A stretch of DNA of 64,000 bases, from the NCBI RefSeq assembly GCF_901000735.1, contig NC_081543.1, forward strand, positions 21,967,515-22,031,514, in the 5' to 3' direction. The first letter of the stretch is position 1. Every line of letters starts with the position of its first letter. Shown here one piece after another: positions 30,841-43,529 of the stretch. Source of the DNA: Corylus avellana. Taxonomy: Eukaryota; Streptophyta; Magnoliopsida; Fagales; Betulaceae. A model generated the notes under the pieces. It made no database searches. It was not told the DNA's origin and saw only the letters and a list, made by a program, of their open reading frames with translations. The position numbers were made by a program, and so were the translations under genes.

Positions 30841-33758
30841 AAAACTAATGATTTTTAAGACAACTTGACTGAGTAGAGCTTACATCCACAATGTTTTTAT
30901 TTTTTATTTTTTTTATTTTTTATAAATCTAATGGATAAAGAAATTTCCTTTTGAGTGAAAATTCTAGGCTTCCTTAGGATGTTTAGCATTTTCTTAAAAA
31001 TTTGAAAATTCTACTTTGATTTTGAAAACATGTTCATGATATTGATTTTTCTATCGTCATGTGAAAAACAAATTAAGGCTCGATGAGGTGGTGCGAGTTT
31101 GAGCGGTGGTGTTGACTGTAGCTTTTTAGAGTCTTCGTGGGTTGGTGTTGTTCAAATGAGGACATTTTTGCGTTGGAAATTATGTTGCTTTTGCATTCAT
31201 TTCTCTTGACAATAGATAAAATTAAGATGTATATTCATTTTGTAAAGTCAGGGCCATGACTTAGACGTATTATGCCTACTAGGTGAACATATGTTTGAAT
31301 CAATTGAAATTGATCTTATGATTTGATATTATCAGTGCAAACAATAAACGATTTTTTTCATAGGTTACCTTCTGTGGTATACTCACAACAGGCATAAACC
31401 CACACCCAAATTAGTCGTGATTGCAGAGAACATCACATAATGTGCATGCAAAGGTTGATAAAAATAGTGAGTTTTTCTTAAAACATTTGAAAATTGGAAA
31501 GTTGACCATTTGTTCAACTTAGAGCGAATGTGGAGCAGATGATTTGCCTTTCTTCAATGTCTTAACTCCAGTGCACAATACATCAAATGTACGACGACAA
31601 CTTCGAACACATTAACACTCAAAAGTGTATCCAAACTCCATGCTGCAAAATTGCACTGGAGAAGATATAAGAAAATTATAATGGGACACTTGATAGACTT
31701 TAATACTTATTACATATATAGATCATCCAACCTAACATGAAAATACAGTAACTGTATTCCTTTCTCAATGCAAATTTCTGATCTATGTATCAAAGGAGAC
31801 AAGAAAATTAAAAGACAAGCATATCTGACATTTTTATTACCAGAACAGCAAATGAAGTCTACCCAAAGAATTCCAAGACAACTCAACATAGCAAGCTTAG
31901 CACAAAAACGATTCTATACAGTAAATATTTTTTGACGTACAGCAAACACGATAAAGATGCACTAACAACCCCCAATTGCAAGAAAGGATTAAAACATTTT
32001 GAGAATTACCAGGCAAGTCCAGATTTGAGACCTCCTCAACCACAACTTTATCAGGCAATTTCTCGAACAGTTGGTGTACTTCTTTCAAGTTCCTGCCTTC
32101 TAAAGAGAAACCCATTAGATTATAGTTCAAAGACCAATTGACCCCGAACCCAGACTTCGAAACTCGGTCATAAACAGCTGAGACACTAGAAAGAGCACGA
32201 ACAAGAAAATGAAAAGTGGAAATATCTTGTGGCTCCCCTCAGGTAACCATATGAAAGTAAGTTGAAAAATTAGGATGATTAGAGAACCGAGCACAAAGCC
32301 TAACCCTTGATAAAGAACAAGCATCACCGAGAAAAATAAAAAGACCCTGCCAAGCGAGATCAAAGGACTGGTCTCTTCGCCTTTTTGAGCTTTGTGGGAG
32401 CGGGCACCATGGGTCATGACCGAACCATCCAAGGGCGAGGATGAGCAGGTGAGGGTGTGGGTGTCAAGGGCACAAAGGATGAACGTCCATGGAGGCAACT
32501 ATGGCGGAAGAAACCATACGGAGAGGAGGGGCATGCAGAAGAAACTGAATGTATGGAGCGCTCGGCTTTACTTTTTGGAGCACTTGATATAGTCAAAATT
32601 TTGAATGCATATTATAGGCCATTCAATGCAACGGACGGCCTGGATCTTCAATTTCAGATTCCGCAATTCCAAAGGATTTGTTGGAGATCCTAATCCCTGG
32701 CTGATAGAGTGGAGAGCATAAAAAGGACTCTGTTAATTGTTCAACTTAAAAAGTTCATGCTTTATTTACCCTTTAAGACACGACACAACAAAAAGTCAGG
32801 CTGCTGGACAAGTCCATGAAATTCCAAGACTTAAAATACCCTTGATGCTTAGAAATGAAGTACCTGTATCCACATGGTAGCACACACAGACAACTCGAAG
32901 CCCACAACTGTGGTACCACATGCAATATCAATGTACAAGTCACTGCTTGAAAAAACCCAAATTCAAAGGTGTCCCGTCTGGCATGTTCAAGGAAACCAGT
33001 CAGGACTACAACAGAGAACATTCAACAATTTACAAGGGAAGAACTTAACCCATGTAATCAAAATGTGCTCACCAGAAATGCTTTCGTGTGTAAACTTTAA
33101 AACATGCACGGACGGCAACATCTCAATACTAAAAAATCTTGACATTTTCTAAACTTCTCTATTACCACAACTGTACAGAGCATGACACAGAAAAATCAAC
33201 ATTTTGTGCCCCAAGACATTCTCTTAAATAAAGGCTTAAACTATCAGATTTTCAGACAGTTTAGCCCTGCTATTCAAGTATTGTAGCACACTATGGACTT
33301 TAATAATTCAAGATAGTAGTTTACTAGAAGATTTAATTCATGTAACAGAATTGCCCTGCAGCCCTGTACCCTCCCATGGTGTCTAATTGGGTAGATAAGC
33401 GTAAAAAGTACAATAAACTACAATACATTGGGAGTGGGCAACTGCTATTTAGACTCAAAGATTATATCTCAAAGCAACTAGAAAAGCAGTTTAATTTGGA
33501 TTAAGGAAATGAAGTTACAAAACCAAGAAACAATATGAAAGGGGACCATAGGAGCTAGAAGTCAAGATTGGTCATAAAGGTCCACTGAAAAATACAGTGG
33601 CAAATCCCTCCACTCATCTAATAAGCATTGATATAACAAGTACTCAGTACATAGAAGACTGTTACTGAGTGAGAAGGAAAGCCCTATCCAAATGATAAAT
33701 ATCTTGTCTGGTTGGTTATTCATTCTAGGAATATTATGCACTCCTATGGTAAGTAAAA
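30841..33758. other. Mostly noncoding stretch, repeated at 49723-53480
   Basis: AT-rich, without recognised repeats. It includes the possible minus-strand exon 32010-32185 and the empty target site GAGAT at 32356-32360 that is filled by a solo LTR in the second copy. Otherwise I see no supported gene. Confidence 0.4.
32010..32185 (-). CDS. Possible internal exon of an unrecognised gene
   Basis: On the minus strand, a C/T-rich stretch ending CTTTCTAG precedes a 176-nt open segment that ends at CTG followed by GTAATT, a good donor. The frame reads VSAVYDRVSKSGFGVNWSL and on to EVSNLDLPG, a normal-looking amphipathic protein segment. I do not recognise the family. In the second copy (50891-51066) the frame stays open with one Tyr-to-Asn change and one synonymous change. 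No matching upstream or downstream exons could be joined with confidence, and no start codon is assigned. It could be a relic. Confidence 0.25.
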
Positions 33759-33771
33759 GCAGTAGATTCCT

Positions 33772-34766
33772 TCTTCCAATCAAGACGAGATTAGTGAGCA
33801 TATTGTTGAGTTCTATCAAAAGCTCTTTGCTGAGAAGCACAGTTGGAGGCCCATGGTTGATGGTATTTCTTTCGATTCCATTTCGGAGGGGGAGGCCAGC
33901 TGGTTGGAGAGAGATTTTGAAGAGGAAGAGGTTAAAAAGGTCGTGTTTAAGATGAATGGCAATAAGGCACCGGGCCCCAATGGGTTTTCTATGGCTTTCT
34001 TCCAAGCATGCTGGGAGGTGGTGAGGGAGGATATTATGAAGGTGTTTCGGGCTTTTCATGCCGGAGGAAGGTTTGTAAAGAGCTTCAATGCTTCTTTCAT
34101 TTCGCTTATTCCAAACATTCCCGGTGCCATCAATCTTAAAGATTTCCGCCCTATTAGCCTTGTGGGCGGTATCTACAAAATAATTGCCAAAGTCTTAGCT
34201 AATAGATTGAAGGTTGTGTTGGATAAGATCATCTCCAAGTCGCAAAATGCTTTTATCAAAGGTAGGCAGATTCTAGATCCCATCTTGATTGCTAATGAAT
34301 GCCTTGGTAGTAGGCTGAGATCTGGGGAGCCAGGGGTTATGTGCAAAATGGACTTGGAAAAAGCTTATGATCATGTGAACTGGGGTTTTTTGATGTACTT
34401 GATAAGGAGGTGTGGTTTTGGAGGTTTATGGTGTTCTTGGATTCATCATTGCATATCCTCGGTGCGGTTTTCGATTCTGGTAAATGGGTCTCCTAAAGGT
34501 TTTTTTAGCAACTCCAGGGGTTTGAGACAAGGAGATCCCCTCTCTCCTTTGTTGTTTGTTTTTGTGATGGAGGCTTTGAGTAGGATGATTTCTGCGGCGG
34601 TTCAGGGGGGGTTGGTAGAAGGCTTCAAAGTCGGCAATACTATTGTCTCTCATCTTTTATTTGCCGATGATACCTTGATTTTTTGCAATGCTAGGCCCGC
34701 CCAGTTACGCTATTTGCGGAGTGTGTTTTTGTGGTTTGAAGCTGCATCCGGTTTGAAGGTTAATTT
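33772..34766 (+). pseudogene. 5'-truncated LINE, reverse transcriptase, cut by gap
   Basis: Same insertion as 53494-56046: it starts straight after GCAGTAGATTCCT at 33759-33771. The reverse transcriptase frame (from the ATG at 33853) shows GNKAPGPNGF, the first catalytic Asp in KMDLEKAYDHV, GLRQGDPLSP and HLLFADDT before the contig ends. Only a few substitutions separate it from the other copy. Confidence 0.85.
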
Positions 34767-34866
34767 NNNNNNNNNNNNNNNNNNNNNNNNNNNNNNNNNN
34801 NNNNNNNNNNNNNNNNNNNNNNNNNNNNNNNNNNNNNNNNNNNNNNNNNNNNNNNNNNNNNNNNNN
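34767..34866. other. Assembly gap, 100 N
   Basis: Exactly 100 N, inside a LINE whose continuation is found at 54489 onward, not after this gap. Confidence 0.98.
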
Positions 34867-36125
34867 GTCATACAATGCATCTTGTTATTGAGTTAATAAA
34901 GCAGTTACCAAGTAGATACAAAAATGTAGACATGCTCATGTCATACTCGTGGTTAGTCAACTGACATATCCCACGTTTTTAAGAAAGTATTCTTAAGTGT
35001 TTACTTACCTTGTACGCTCGCTTGAATCCTCCGACATAGCTAAATCCTACTATAACAAAATACGACATGTCATCATGCATAGTTCTAGAGGACTCTTATG
35101 AGTAAGATACTAAGCTTTATTAGTTAAAAGGATCGCTAGACTCGAAAATACACGAGAGTGAGGCTTAAGGACAGATACCTGGTTTCCTGACTGTACATTC
35201 GGGCTCAAGAGCGTACGTCTGGTCAGTGAGTTAGGAAATCCGGCAATAAGCTTCAAACTGTGTTTTAGGGCTTCTATAAAATCTATAGGCTTCTACATCT
35301 CCTCCTAGGCTAATAAACAGACACATGCAACGTAAGAAAACTCAACATCATGCAATACAAAGAATCAAAGAAGCTTTTGAAACTATTTTGAAAACATTTC
35401 TTATTTTGTAAGGAAATGACATCCTTTGAAAACTCACAACGTTAATAAAGCAATAAGAACGATATTGAGAGTGTAAAACGGGCAAGGGTTTACCTCGGGA
35501 GGTGGCAAGAACACCAAGCTTCCTTCTCTCTCTTAAATCAAAGTCGCAAATCTCTCACATAGAGGTTTCTCAGAGAGTCTGGGGCGTAAGAATGGGTTCA
35601 AGGGGGTCGGTATTTATAGGCTAGAAAAGCTGAGGGCGCTACCAACTACTCTGAAAAGTAGTGGACGTCTAGTACTATTGGGGCGTACGTCCGGTACTAT
35701 TACACATTGGGTAAAAGGGTTCATCGTACGTCTGTGTATTATCCAAGGATTTTCCAAAAAGCAGTGTACGTCCAGATGGTTTCCCTGCGTACGTTTGGGT
35801 GGTCCCCATTATGCTATTGTCAATGTATATCCGGGTGGTCCCTCTGCGTACATCCTTTATTAAAAATAGTAGCATACGTGCGATAACCCTGGCGTACGTC
35901 GTCTACTAAAAACAAGAGCATATGTCTGGTTCCCTGGGCGTATGTACGGTCAGAAATGGTAGGTTTGAGTTTCACTTCAAAGGCTTCATGGCTAAGTGTG
36001 AGGGCTATGGGTTATGTTGAGATGGCTTAGGGTTTTCTGTTTAGGGCTGATTTAGAAGGCTATTAGCTCGTTGAGTAAGGGATTAAAACTCTTTTTAAAA
36101 TGATTTAAAAAGTCGGGGTATTACA
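34867..36125 (-). repeat. LTR of family X, 5' portion (copy X3)
   Basis: Ends GGGGTATTACA at 36125, the minus-strand LTR start. 34867-35050 matches X1 at about 18320-18500. A minus-strand TATA box (TATAAATA) is at 35611-35618. A palindrome array lies upstream of it at 35660-35945. It is inserted in a tRNA-Asp-type LTR that resumes at 36126. Confidence 0.7.
35660..35945. promoter_or_regulatory. GTACGT palindrome array in U3 of LTR X3
   Basis: About ten GCGTACGTC, GTGTACGTC, GCATACGTG or GCGTATGTA motifs fall within 290 bp, upstream (minus strand) of the TATA box at 35611-35618. Spacing is irregular, mostly 20-40 bp. A regulatory role is inferred from position only. Confidence 0.45.
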
Positions 36126-37092
36126 CATACCGCCTACCTTACTTCTAGATGCGGTATGGTCCGTTTTCCCTAGATATGGACTATCAAATCTCTTAATTAG
36201 TTATACGCAATCAAGGGATAAGCATAGCTCATCTTCGGTTAGTATGAATTGTCTAGCTAAATTACACCAAACTAGGGTATAAAGCGATTCGTTTTCCCTA
36301 GGCATGAACTATCAAACCCCTCTTCATCATGTGTTAGTTAAAACCGTTGCAAAATCATTATTCTTATAATCACAGAAAATAAGAATAATTGAGTTCAATT
36401 AAGATAAAAAGCTTTCTAAGACAAGATAAGAATTCTATCAAGATTAAATATAAACATTAAAATCAATTCTCTTAGTTATACAACCATCATGCATATAGAA
36501 AAACGCTAAATTAAAATACAACCAAACAATCGTTACTTGGAAATGGCTACATCAACACCCTATTACGAATTTAGCTGTCATGGAGGTGCTATAATGGTCT
36601 TCTACCATGTTTTCTCTTTAACTCTTCAAGCATTCAAGAAGATGTTTTTTTGCAATTTCTCAATGCTAAGCATCCCCCTTTCTCTTAAGGGGTTTATTAC
36701 ATATTTATATAGTGTAAAATACACCATAGGAGCCATTGGAATCCCAGAAACGGCATACTTTTGTCTCCAAGTTGAATTAGGAGACCTAAAGTTCTTTTTT
36801 AGTTCTACATTGTTGTCTGACAGGTATGTGCGAATGCCCTCGAGCTCACTTGTGCTTGAGCCTAAGCATCTCGCACTTGTGTGTAGTTTTGTGCTCGAGC
36901 CCATCACAAATGAGCTTGAGTCCATTTCTTCAGCATCTCAAAAAGTCATGTTTAGGCCCAAAATCATTGAAATTTGCTTGCATCTTGATTTAGAACCTGA
37001 AAACACTAAAACAACACAAAATCAAAAAGAAAATGATGCTAAGGAATTAACATATGCAAGTTAAGGAGCTTGAATGTGCAACATTCTTATCA
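36126..37092 (-). repeat. 3' LTR (partial) of a tRNA-Asp-type element (copy D)
   Basis: The minus-strand start TGATAAGAATG at 37092 is preceded by a polypurine tract (37093-37106). It is homologous to 61370-62156. A TATA-like element lies at 36700-36712 and CTCGAG-type motifs at 36836-36922. Its distal end is cut by LTR X3. Confidence 0.65.
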
Positions 37093-37106
37093 CACCCCCA
37101 AACTTA
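37093..37106 (-). other. Polypurine tract of copy D
   Basis: The minus strand reads TAAGTTTGGGGGTG beside the LTR start, as at 39162-39176. 37107-37237 is the element 3' region, matching 925-1050. Confidence 0.7.
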
Positions 37107-37237
37107 CATATTGCTAATCCCTTAGCAATACAAAATTGGAAATAAAATGAAGAACAGAAAAACAACTACACTACTTCCATCTTTCATGGGATGTACGATT
37201 GTATTTAGCATATGCAATAAGCCTTTTAAACCCCTAG

Positions 37238-37790
37238 TGTAACACCCCCAAATCTGACCTTGACCAGTTTGGTAGGGTTACTAGCAATTACCACACTTTA
37301 GCTAACTAGTAGCTAAATGGGGAACCGCCCTTCTAAGCAACATCAGAGTTATTGTATAGGAAGGTGACAGAACGTGAGAAGTCTATTGGCCATCGAAGGA
37401 ACAAGTATAATCCTCAATACATGGACACGGAGCAACTAACAAAAATAATAACTTAAGCAAACCTGATAACAATGTGAAGATCTTTCTTAAGCAAAGGCTG
37501 TAGTGGCAACCGTGCCACTCTTTAGTTCTAGAAACAGGTCCCCTACCAGATGTAATAACCGCGTAAGTCTAACGACTTAGTAAGTAAACCTCATAGTTGG
37601 GTACGACATGCGCCAATTATCATTAAGTAGAAATAAACGTACAGTGTTGGTAATATTTAAGAGGGGCGTTGTCTCTGTTAATACACCATAAAACATCTTT
37701 CTGTTTGAGAGAAACGGGTGTACTTCCAGTAGCAATCACCTAGGTATTTTTAATTCAGAAAACTAATGCTTTATAGGTCATAACTATTGT
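37238..37790 (-). repeat. LTR of family X (copy X2), partial
   Basis: Starts TGTAACACCCCC right after CCTAG of the host 3' region, where other copies continue CCTAGGCATCC. It is homologous to X1 from 17436 and is itself interrupted by the LTR beginning at 37791. Confidence 0.7.
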
Positions 37791-39161
37791 TGTGCAAATT
37801 TATTTAACTCGCAAGTGCACGAATCAATTGTAGTTAATGGATTGCAAGTGCGAGATCGAACCCATAGGGAATTGTATTCTTGAAAGCAATTTTAAATCTA
37901 AATTAATTAAACCCTAGTCTAGTTCCAAATTTTTGAGAGATTTTTTTGTTTGAATGAAAAAGCAAAAGCATGAGCAATTTAAAGTGATTGAAATCTTATG
38001 ATGAAGCACTAAGGTTTCGGAATCCGCACTCACAAATTCATAACAACATAATTTCATGATCTATAATATTCCCCAAAGTTCTCACATATAAATCTTAAGG
38101 TTGTTTTACTATTGCTTCAAAGAATTAATCAAAAGATCCCATGTATCCATTCATAACCCAAATCACAAAAGAAATCCAATATTCGATCAAATCATTAACT
38201 GTATCCGTAAATCACAAGAAAATATCCAATCTTTATCAAAACATCAATTGTATCCAGAGAATAAATCACAGGGGAAATCTAATTTTTAACAAAGAAAACC
38301 AACCAATCAATTATATTGAATAATCTTAAATCATCAAGTGTATCCTTGAATCACAAAAGATATCCAAGAGTTATTCAATCCAATTGATTAGAAGTAAAAC
38401 AATAGAGCAATTAAACCATTAAATTGGGAAATATTACATACATGAAACAAAGTTGCTAATCATAAGTGAGGCTTCATCTTCAACCTTAGTTGAAGGTTTA
38501 GCCTCTCATGTTATTGAAAGACAAAACAAGATTGATTGAATTCATAATGTAAAATCGAGTACTTACAAATAAGAATTACAAAGTAGAGATTCAAAAGTTA
38601 GGAAAACCTTAAACTCTCTTCTTTCTCCTCTGCAATCTTCAAATTCGTAGCCCCCTCAACTAATTTGATAATTCCCTATTTATAGACCTAAAACTTAGGG
38701 TTTTACAAGTTGAAATCGGATAAAATTCGTCCAAGTTTGTACCCTTTTATTGCGGGACGATGTTCGAATAGTAAAAGTCCGAATTAGGAAAATCTTATTT
38801 CACAATGAATTGTATTCTTTTGAGTTAGCTTTCCAACGCCGCTTGGATCACCTCAATTGGATACGTGAACGAGAAGTTATGGTCAAAATACTGAGACGTA
38901 CAGAATCTGAATTTGAATCCAATTCGAAATTTTATCCAATCTTATCCTTAATCCGATTTAACCATTTCTTGGATTTGGTTAAACTTAACCACATCAGCTA
39001 GGTCTTCTCAAAGTATGTTTTCTTCCAAAAAGTAGTTTTTCTTCAACACCTACAAAATACTAAAAACACAAAACTAACACAGAACATCAGATAATAACAC
39101 AGCTAAAGGATTAACACAAGTAAATTAAGGGGTCCAAATATGCAATATTTGGCACACATCA
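37791..39161 (-). repeat. 3' LTR, complete (1371 bp), copy C
   Basis: TGTGCAAATT at 37791 to GGCACACATCA at 39161, with the polypurine tract at 39162-39176. It is collinear with 1-909 and most of 6824-9485. It is inserted in family X sequence after ATTGT. The U3 matches that of 1-909 and lacks the CTCGAG array. Confidence 0.8.
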
Positions 39162-40583
39162 AACACCCCCAAACTTAACTTTTGCTAGTCCCTTAGCAAA
39201 ACAAAACGAAAAATAGAATGAAAAGAAAACAAAACAAAACATAACTCCTCTTTCGTGGGAGAGACAATTGCATTTAGCATATGCAACAAGCCTTTTAAAC
39301 CCCTAGGCATCCATAGTGGACGAGTGAAGTCTCGTGAGGGCTTAACAGGAATGATACCCACAAACATTGTAGTACTATGTTGTTAACAAGAAAGAAGTTT
39401 CACATAAACCATGGTTCTTATTCATGAGCAAACTTAAAAAGCCAAACACCATCATCACTGTCAAAAGGAAATCCAGAATCAAATCACTTATAAATGGACA
39501 ATTTAGACCTCATATGTTCTGAAAAGTGTAAAGTGTAATTAGCATACAATCATAAAGCGTTCAGCTTAAACTCAAGACAAGTTCCATAAAATTTGTAAAA
39601 ATCTCTATCAAATGAAACAACCAAGGCAAGATATGCATTTTTTTTTTTTTTTAAATTTTTTTACAGGCTCTGCAATGTCTTACTCCCTTAAGCTTTCTAA
39701 TTGACTCATGTAACAAGTGTTAGGCCAATGACTCCCAAGCTAGGTGGCTTTAGGGCACTAGATGCAGAACATCCCTAAGGGCTTATTAACTTAAGTAAAA
39801 AAGGCTACGAAGTCAGATTAGCCATATCATAAATCAACACTGAGCTTCACACCTTTCGACGCGAACACTCAATGCTTAATGAGGCAAGAGGTTCGGTTAT
39901 TCAGCGAAAAACTCAACATGATCTTTCTTTTCTTTTTCCTTCTCTTTATTTATTTATTTATTTTTATATATCTTGCAAGCCAATGGTTATTTATCAATAG
40001 GACATCCCACAAATCTCAAAGAGAACAAGCTTAAGCTCAAACATCATACCTCACAGAAAACATGCTAATGTGTTCATAAAAATTTATCTCAAAACAAGTG
40101 AAATCTCTTTTACCAAAAAATAAGTCAAAGGACTCAGACTTCAAATGACATAATGATGTGTTCAACCCTTTAAGCAAGCTAATGAAATGCAAACCACAGT
40201 CACAGTTTAACTCAAACTTGACAAAAACATAGCATAATTTTTTTTTTTTTTCAAAATTTTTAACACAAAAAGACAAATAAAAATAAACAAATAAAAACAA
40301 AAATAAATAGACAAAGTGTTTTTCCATACCCCCAAACTTGAATCACACATTGTCCTCAATGTAGGCAGAAATACAATACCAAGAAGTATAAGGAACCAGA
40401 GTGATCAAAGAGACGACCCCCAAACTTACTCGTGATAACACCCGTCCTGAAAAACATAAAAATAAAACAAAAATGAAGATTGACGAAACAACACAAAAAA
40501 TGACTAAAAATACCAAAGAAAAAGGAATGCCTCCCATAAGCGCTAAGTTTACAGTCTTCAGCCAGACTTTTCACCGTTGATGA
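39162..40583 (-). mobile_element. 3' region of an integrase-bearing Ty3/gypsy element
   Basis: A polypurine tract (39162-39176) is followed by about 1.3 kb of noncoding 3' region collinear with 925-2160. Beyond about 40460 the two diverge: here the pol end follows, whereas in the gag-only element the zinc-knuckle ORF follows. No env-like ORF is visible. Confidence 0.7.
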
Positions 40584-41372
40584 TTAAGTAGACGACGTAG
40601 GATCTTCCAAAGGCAATTCCTCACTCTCCAAAATTTCCAGTTCCAAGAACGGCTTCAACCGCTGACCATTGACCTTGAGAGCACTTCCATTCTTAGGATC
40701 CTCGATTTCGATGGCTCAATGAGTAGAAACTGCACGCATTATGAATGGTCCAGTCCATCGGGATTTGAGCTTTCCCGGAAACAGATGCAGACGTGAGTTG
40801 TAAAGGAGGACTTTCTGACCAACTTCAAATGATCTTCTCAAAATGTTTTGGTCATGGATCTTCTTCATCTGATCTTTGTATAGCTTGGCACAATTGTAGG
40901 CATCATTCCTCAATTCTTCTAATTCATCTAGCTGTAGCTTCCTTTGCTCACCAACCTTGGTGAGGTTGAAATTTAGTTGCTTTATAGCCCAATAAGCCTG
41001 ATGCTCCAATTCCACAGGGAGGTGACAAGCCTTGCCATACACGAGTCGGTAGGGAGACATGCCAATTGGAGTCTTGAATGTAGTCCGGTATGCCCACAGA
41101 GTGTCATTGAGTCGAAGAGACCAGTCCTTCCTTGTCGGGTTCACCGTCTTTTCTAATATCCTCTTGATTTCTTTGTTGGATATCTCAACTTGCCCACTTG
41201 TTGGGGATGGTAGGGAGTTGCAACTTTATGAGTAATGCCATTCCGTACTTTTTCATGAGTTGCTCAAAATATCGGTTGCAGAAATGCTTCCCCCCATCAC
41301 TGATGATGGCACGTGGTGTCCCAAAACGTGCGAACACATTTTCTTTCAAAAATTGCAACATGATTCTGTGAT
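40584..41372 (-). pseudogene. Ty3/gypsy integrase, C-terminal half, broken
   Basis: Minus-strand reading enters at the gap with HRIMLQFLKENVFARFGTPR and ISDGGKHFC (second catalytic Asp of the DDE core), then hits frameshifts near 41190-41230. It continues in frame from about 41144 with [34 protein letters not shown] and the C-terminal [18 protein letters not shown] at 40716-40718 replaces a Gly codon, after which the frame runs on to TAA at 40584-40586. This wording is typical of plant Athila/Tat-type pol, which agrees with the tRNA-Asp primer type. Integrase would insert the cDNA into the genome; this copy is dead. It identifies the autonomous relative of the gag-only element at 1-9485. Confidence 0.85.
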
Positions 41373-41472
41373 NNNNNNNNNNNNNNNNNNNNNNNNNNNN
41401 NNNNNNNNNNNNNNNNNNNNNNNNNNNNNNNNNNNNNNNNNNNNNNNNNNNNNNNNNNNNNNNNNNNNNNNN
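41373..41472. other. Assembly gap, 100 N
   Basis: Exactly 100 N. Left of it is integrase and right of it inverted family X LTR, with no overlap between the flanks. Confidence 0.98.
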
Positions 41473-41796
41473 AACTTATGTTGTTATTACCCTTTTAGGA
41501 AGTTTGTCACTAGAACCCAAGAGTGGCACGGTTGCCACTACGGACCTTGCTTTAGAATCTTCATGCTACTATCAGGCTTGTTTTACATTATTGTTAGTTG
41601 CTCTATGTCTTTAATTTCAAGGAATATGCTTGTACCATAATGATTTATAATTCTTCTCAAATTGTATTTCACCTTCCGATGCATTACTCTGAAATGCTTA
41701 GAGGGACGATTCTTCATTTAGCCACAAGTTGGCTTAAACCTGGCAATTGCCAATAACCCTGCCAGGTTAGCCAAGGCTAATTTTAGGAGCATTACA
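41473..41796 (+). repeat. LTR of family X, inverted fragment (copy X4)
   Basis: Inverse complement of about 37240-37560, ending GAGCATTACA at 41796. Orientation is opposite to X1-X3. Confidence 0.65.
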
Positions 41797-42180
41797 GTAT
41801 GTACCAACCGAAGATAGATTATACTTATTTCTTAATAATGATATTTTCTTGACTTTTCAAATGACACGGGTCTTATCATGCATAGAATGAATTTTTCTTG
41901 TTAATTTATAATTAATCATTGTTATGCAGTTAGTGGTGAAGTCAATCACATATTCTTTCTCCCATTGCAATTTACTTTACCTTTACTTTTATGCATTTAT
42001 TTTTAAAAATAAAAATAAAAATAAAATTCAAGCTTCTTTGATTTGAATTATTTTTTATCTTGAAAAGCTTAATAACAATGCCAGCGCAGTCTTTGAGGTT
42101 CGACACCCTCAATATAGCCCTATCCTACAAGGATTTGTTCTATTATGAATAGTAATTTTATTTTTAATAATTTTTGCACA
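41797..42180 (+). repeat. tRNA-Asp-type LTR end, inverted (family E)
   Basis: Inverse complement of 61008-61375. The shared landmark is CCTATCCTACAAGGATT with GTCTTTGAGGTTCGACACCC. It ends TTTTGCACA at 42180 and is truncated on the left by X4. Confidence 0.65.
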
Positions 42181-42599
42181 ACGAAAGCACCACATCAAGG
42201 TACAGTAGACAAGTCATTGGAGACCACAATGTTTGCACATGAGTTGGGAAAATTGCATAAAAGAAAGACTATTTATTTTCCTTATATACGGCCATCAATG
42301 TCATTTTCTTTTTTGACACTGGCATCGGTGTCATTAAGTGAAACTAATACGAGCATTTTTATCAGTTCAATTTTCTCATTAAACTATCTTCAGTCGAAAT
42401 TCCATTTTTTTTCACAAAAGCTTCAACTCCGGCATTTTCTATGCACAAATTTTTTGAGATTATTTTGTAGTAGAAAAACTTCTTATCGATTATTTTTTAA
42501 ATGGGAGATTTCATGTGTAAATAAAATATCTGAAGGTTAATGCTACACTCATTCTTTTTCTCTTGGCTAACAATGGCAACACTGCCTATCTCTCTATAA

Positions 42600-43060
42600 A
42601 TTTATCTCTACGACTTTTTTTTGCTCCAACAATAAAGCAATAGTCCCGACCCTCAACCATCCTAGTTCCACCACTGCTTGTGATCCTACTTATGGGGAGG
42701 CATTGACTGCTTTCCTAGCAACTTCTTTGGCAATTTCTATGAAGATCTCGAACTTCACTTTGAAAGGAGACTCTCAAGTTGTGATTATGGCACTTCAACA
42801 TCCCTCTATAGTTCAAGATTGGAAGATTGCGGAAATCATTTTGGATTCTATTGTTACCATTCCTATTTCATAGAAGTGTAAATTTCTGCGCTTATTACTT
42901 GGTCTATTGGATCGCAACTAAAGTCCACTCTAGCCTGCATCCCCACTCGTTTACCTCATTTCCCTTCTATCCCCATTTGTAGTGGGAATGACCTACATCC
43001 CATTTGCTAGTTTCTTTGCTGACTGTACTTACAAAAATAAAAACACAAAAAAAAATTAAT
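42600..43060 (+). pseudogene. LINE RNase H domain relic with A-rich tail
   Basis: A frame at about 42650-42880 reads YGEALTAFLATSLAISMKI, then FTLKGDSQVVIMALQHP and WKIAEIILDSI, the central part of the LINE-type RNase H domain. A TAG follows, then degraded sequence and an A-rich end at 43035-43060. A second relic of this kind is at 10885-11360. Confidence 0.6.
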
Positions 43061-43529
43061 TTTTTGTGAAATTTGAGTGCTTTTGGCATTCAAAAGTCGA
43101 AGCACCTTGGTTTAAATCAACATTAGTTATTCAAACTACACCCATCCCACTTGACCTCTCCAACTAACAGGTCTTTGAAAGCAAAACTTCACTCACCCTC
43201 TTGATCTTTCATCATCGCTTTTGCAATCATTTTTCTAAACATTAAAAACTGTCAATGTCCGGCATCTAAATTTAAAAATTTTGCAATGTCTCTAAGTGTT
43301 TCCACTAGGCAGGCAAGCAAAAAGGCTACAAGCATAATTTTGCTTCCTACAACGCCTTTGCCTATAGTCTGTACCGTACCAATCACTTTCGCGCCGCTGA
43401 TCAATGCCCAAGCTATTAGAATCCCAAGATTGGAAGGCCTCCAAGGACCTCTTTCTATGTATGTTTACTAACCTTCATTCGTACCCTATCTTTCTCTCGG
43501 GGCCCGGGCCGACTCAACCACTAAGCAGA
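43061..43529. other. Unassigned stretch
   Basis: Read on the minus strand, 43290-43470 holds a hydrophobic open segment (including LIAWALISGAKVIG) that could be a membrane-protein fragment. I do not recognise it and see no start, stop or splice context. Confidence 0.25.

Noticed and set aside
33562..34059. A 165-codon minus-strand open frame (and its copy at 53284-53781)
   Set aside because: Antisense shadow of the LINE reverse transcriptase.
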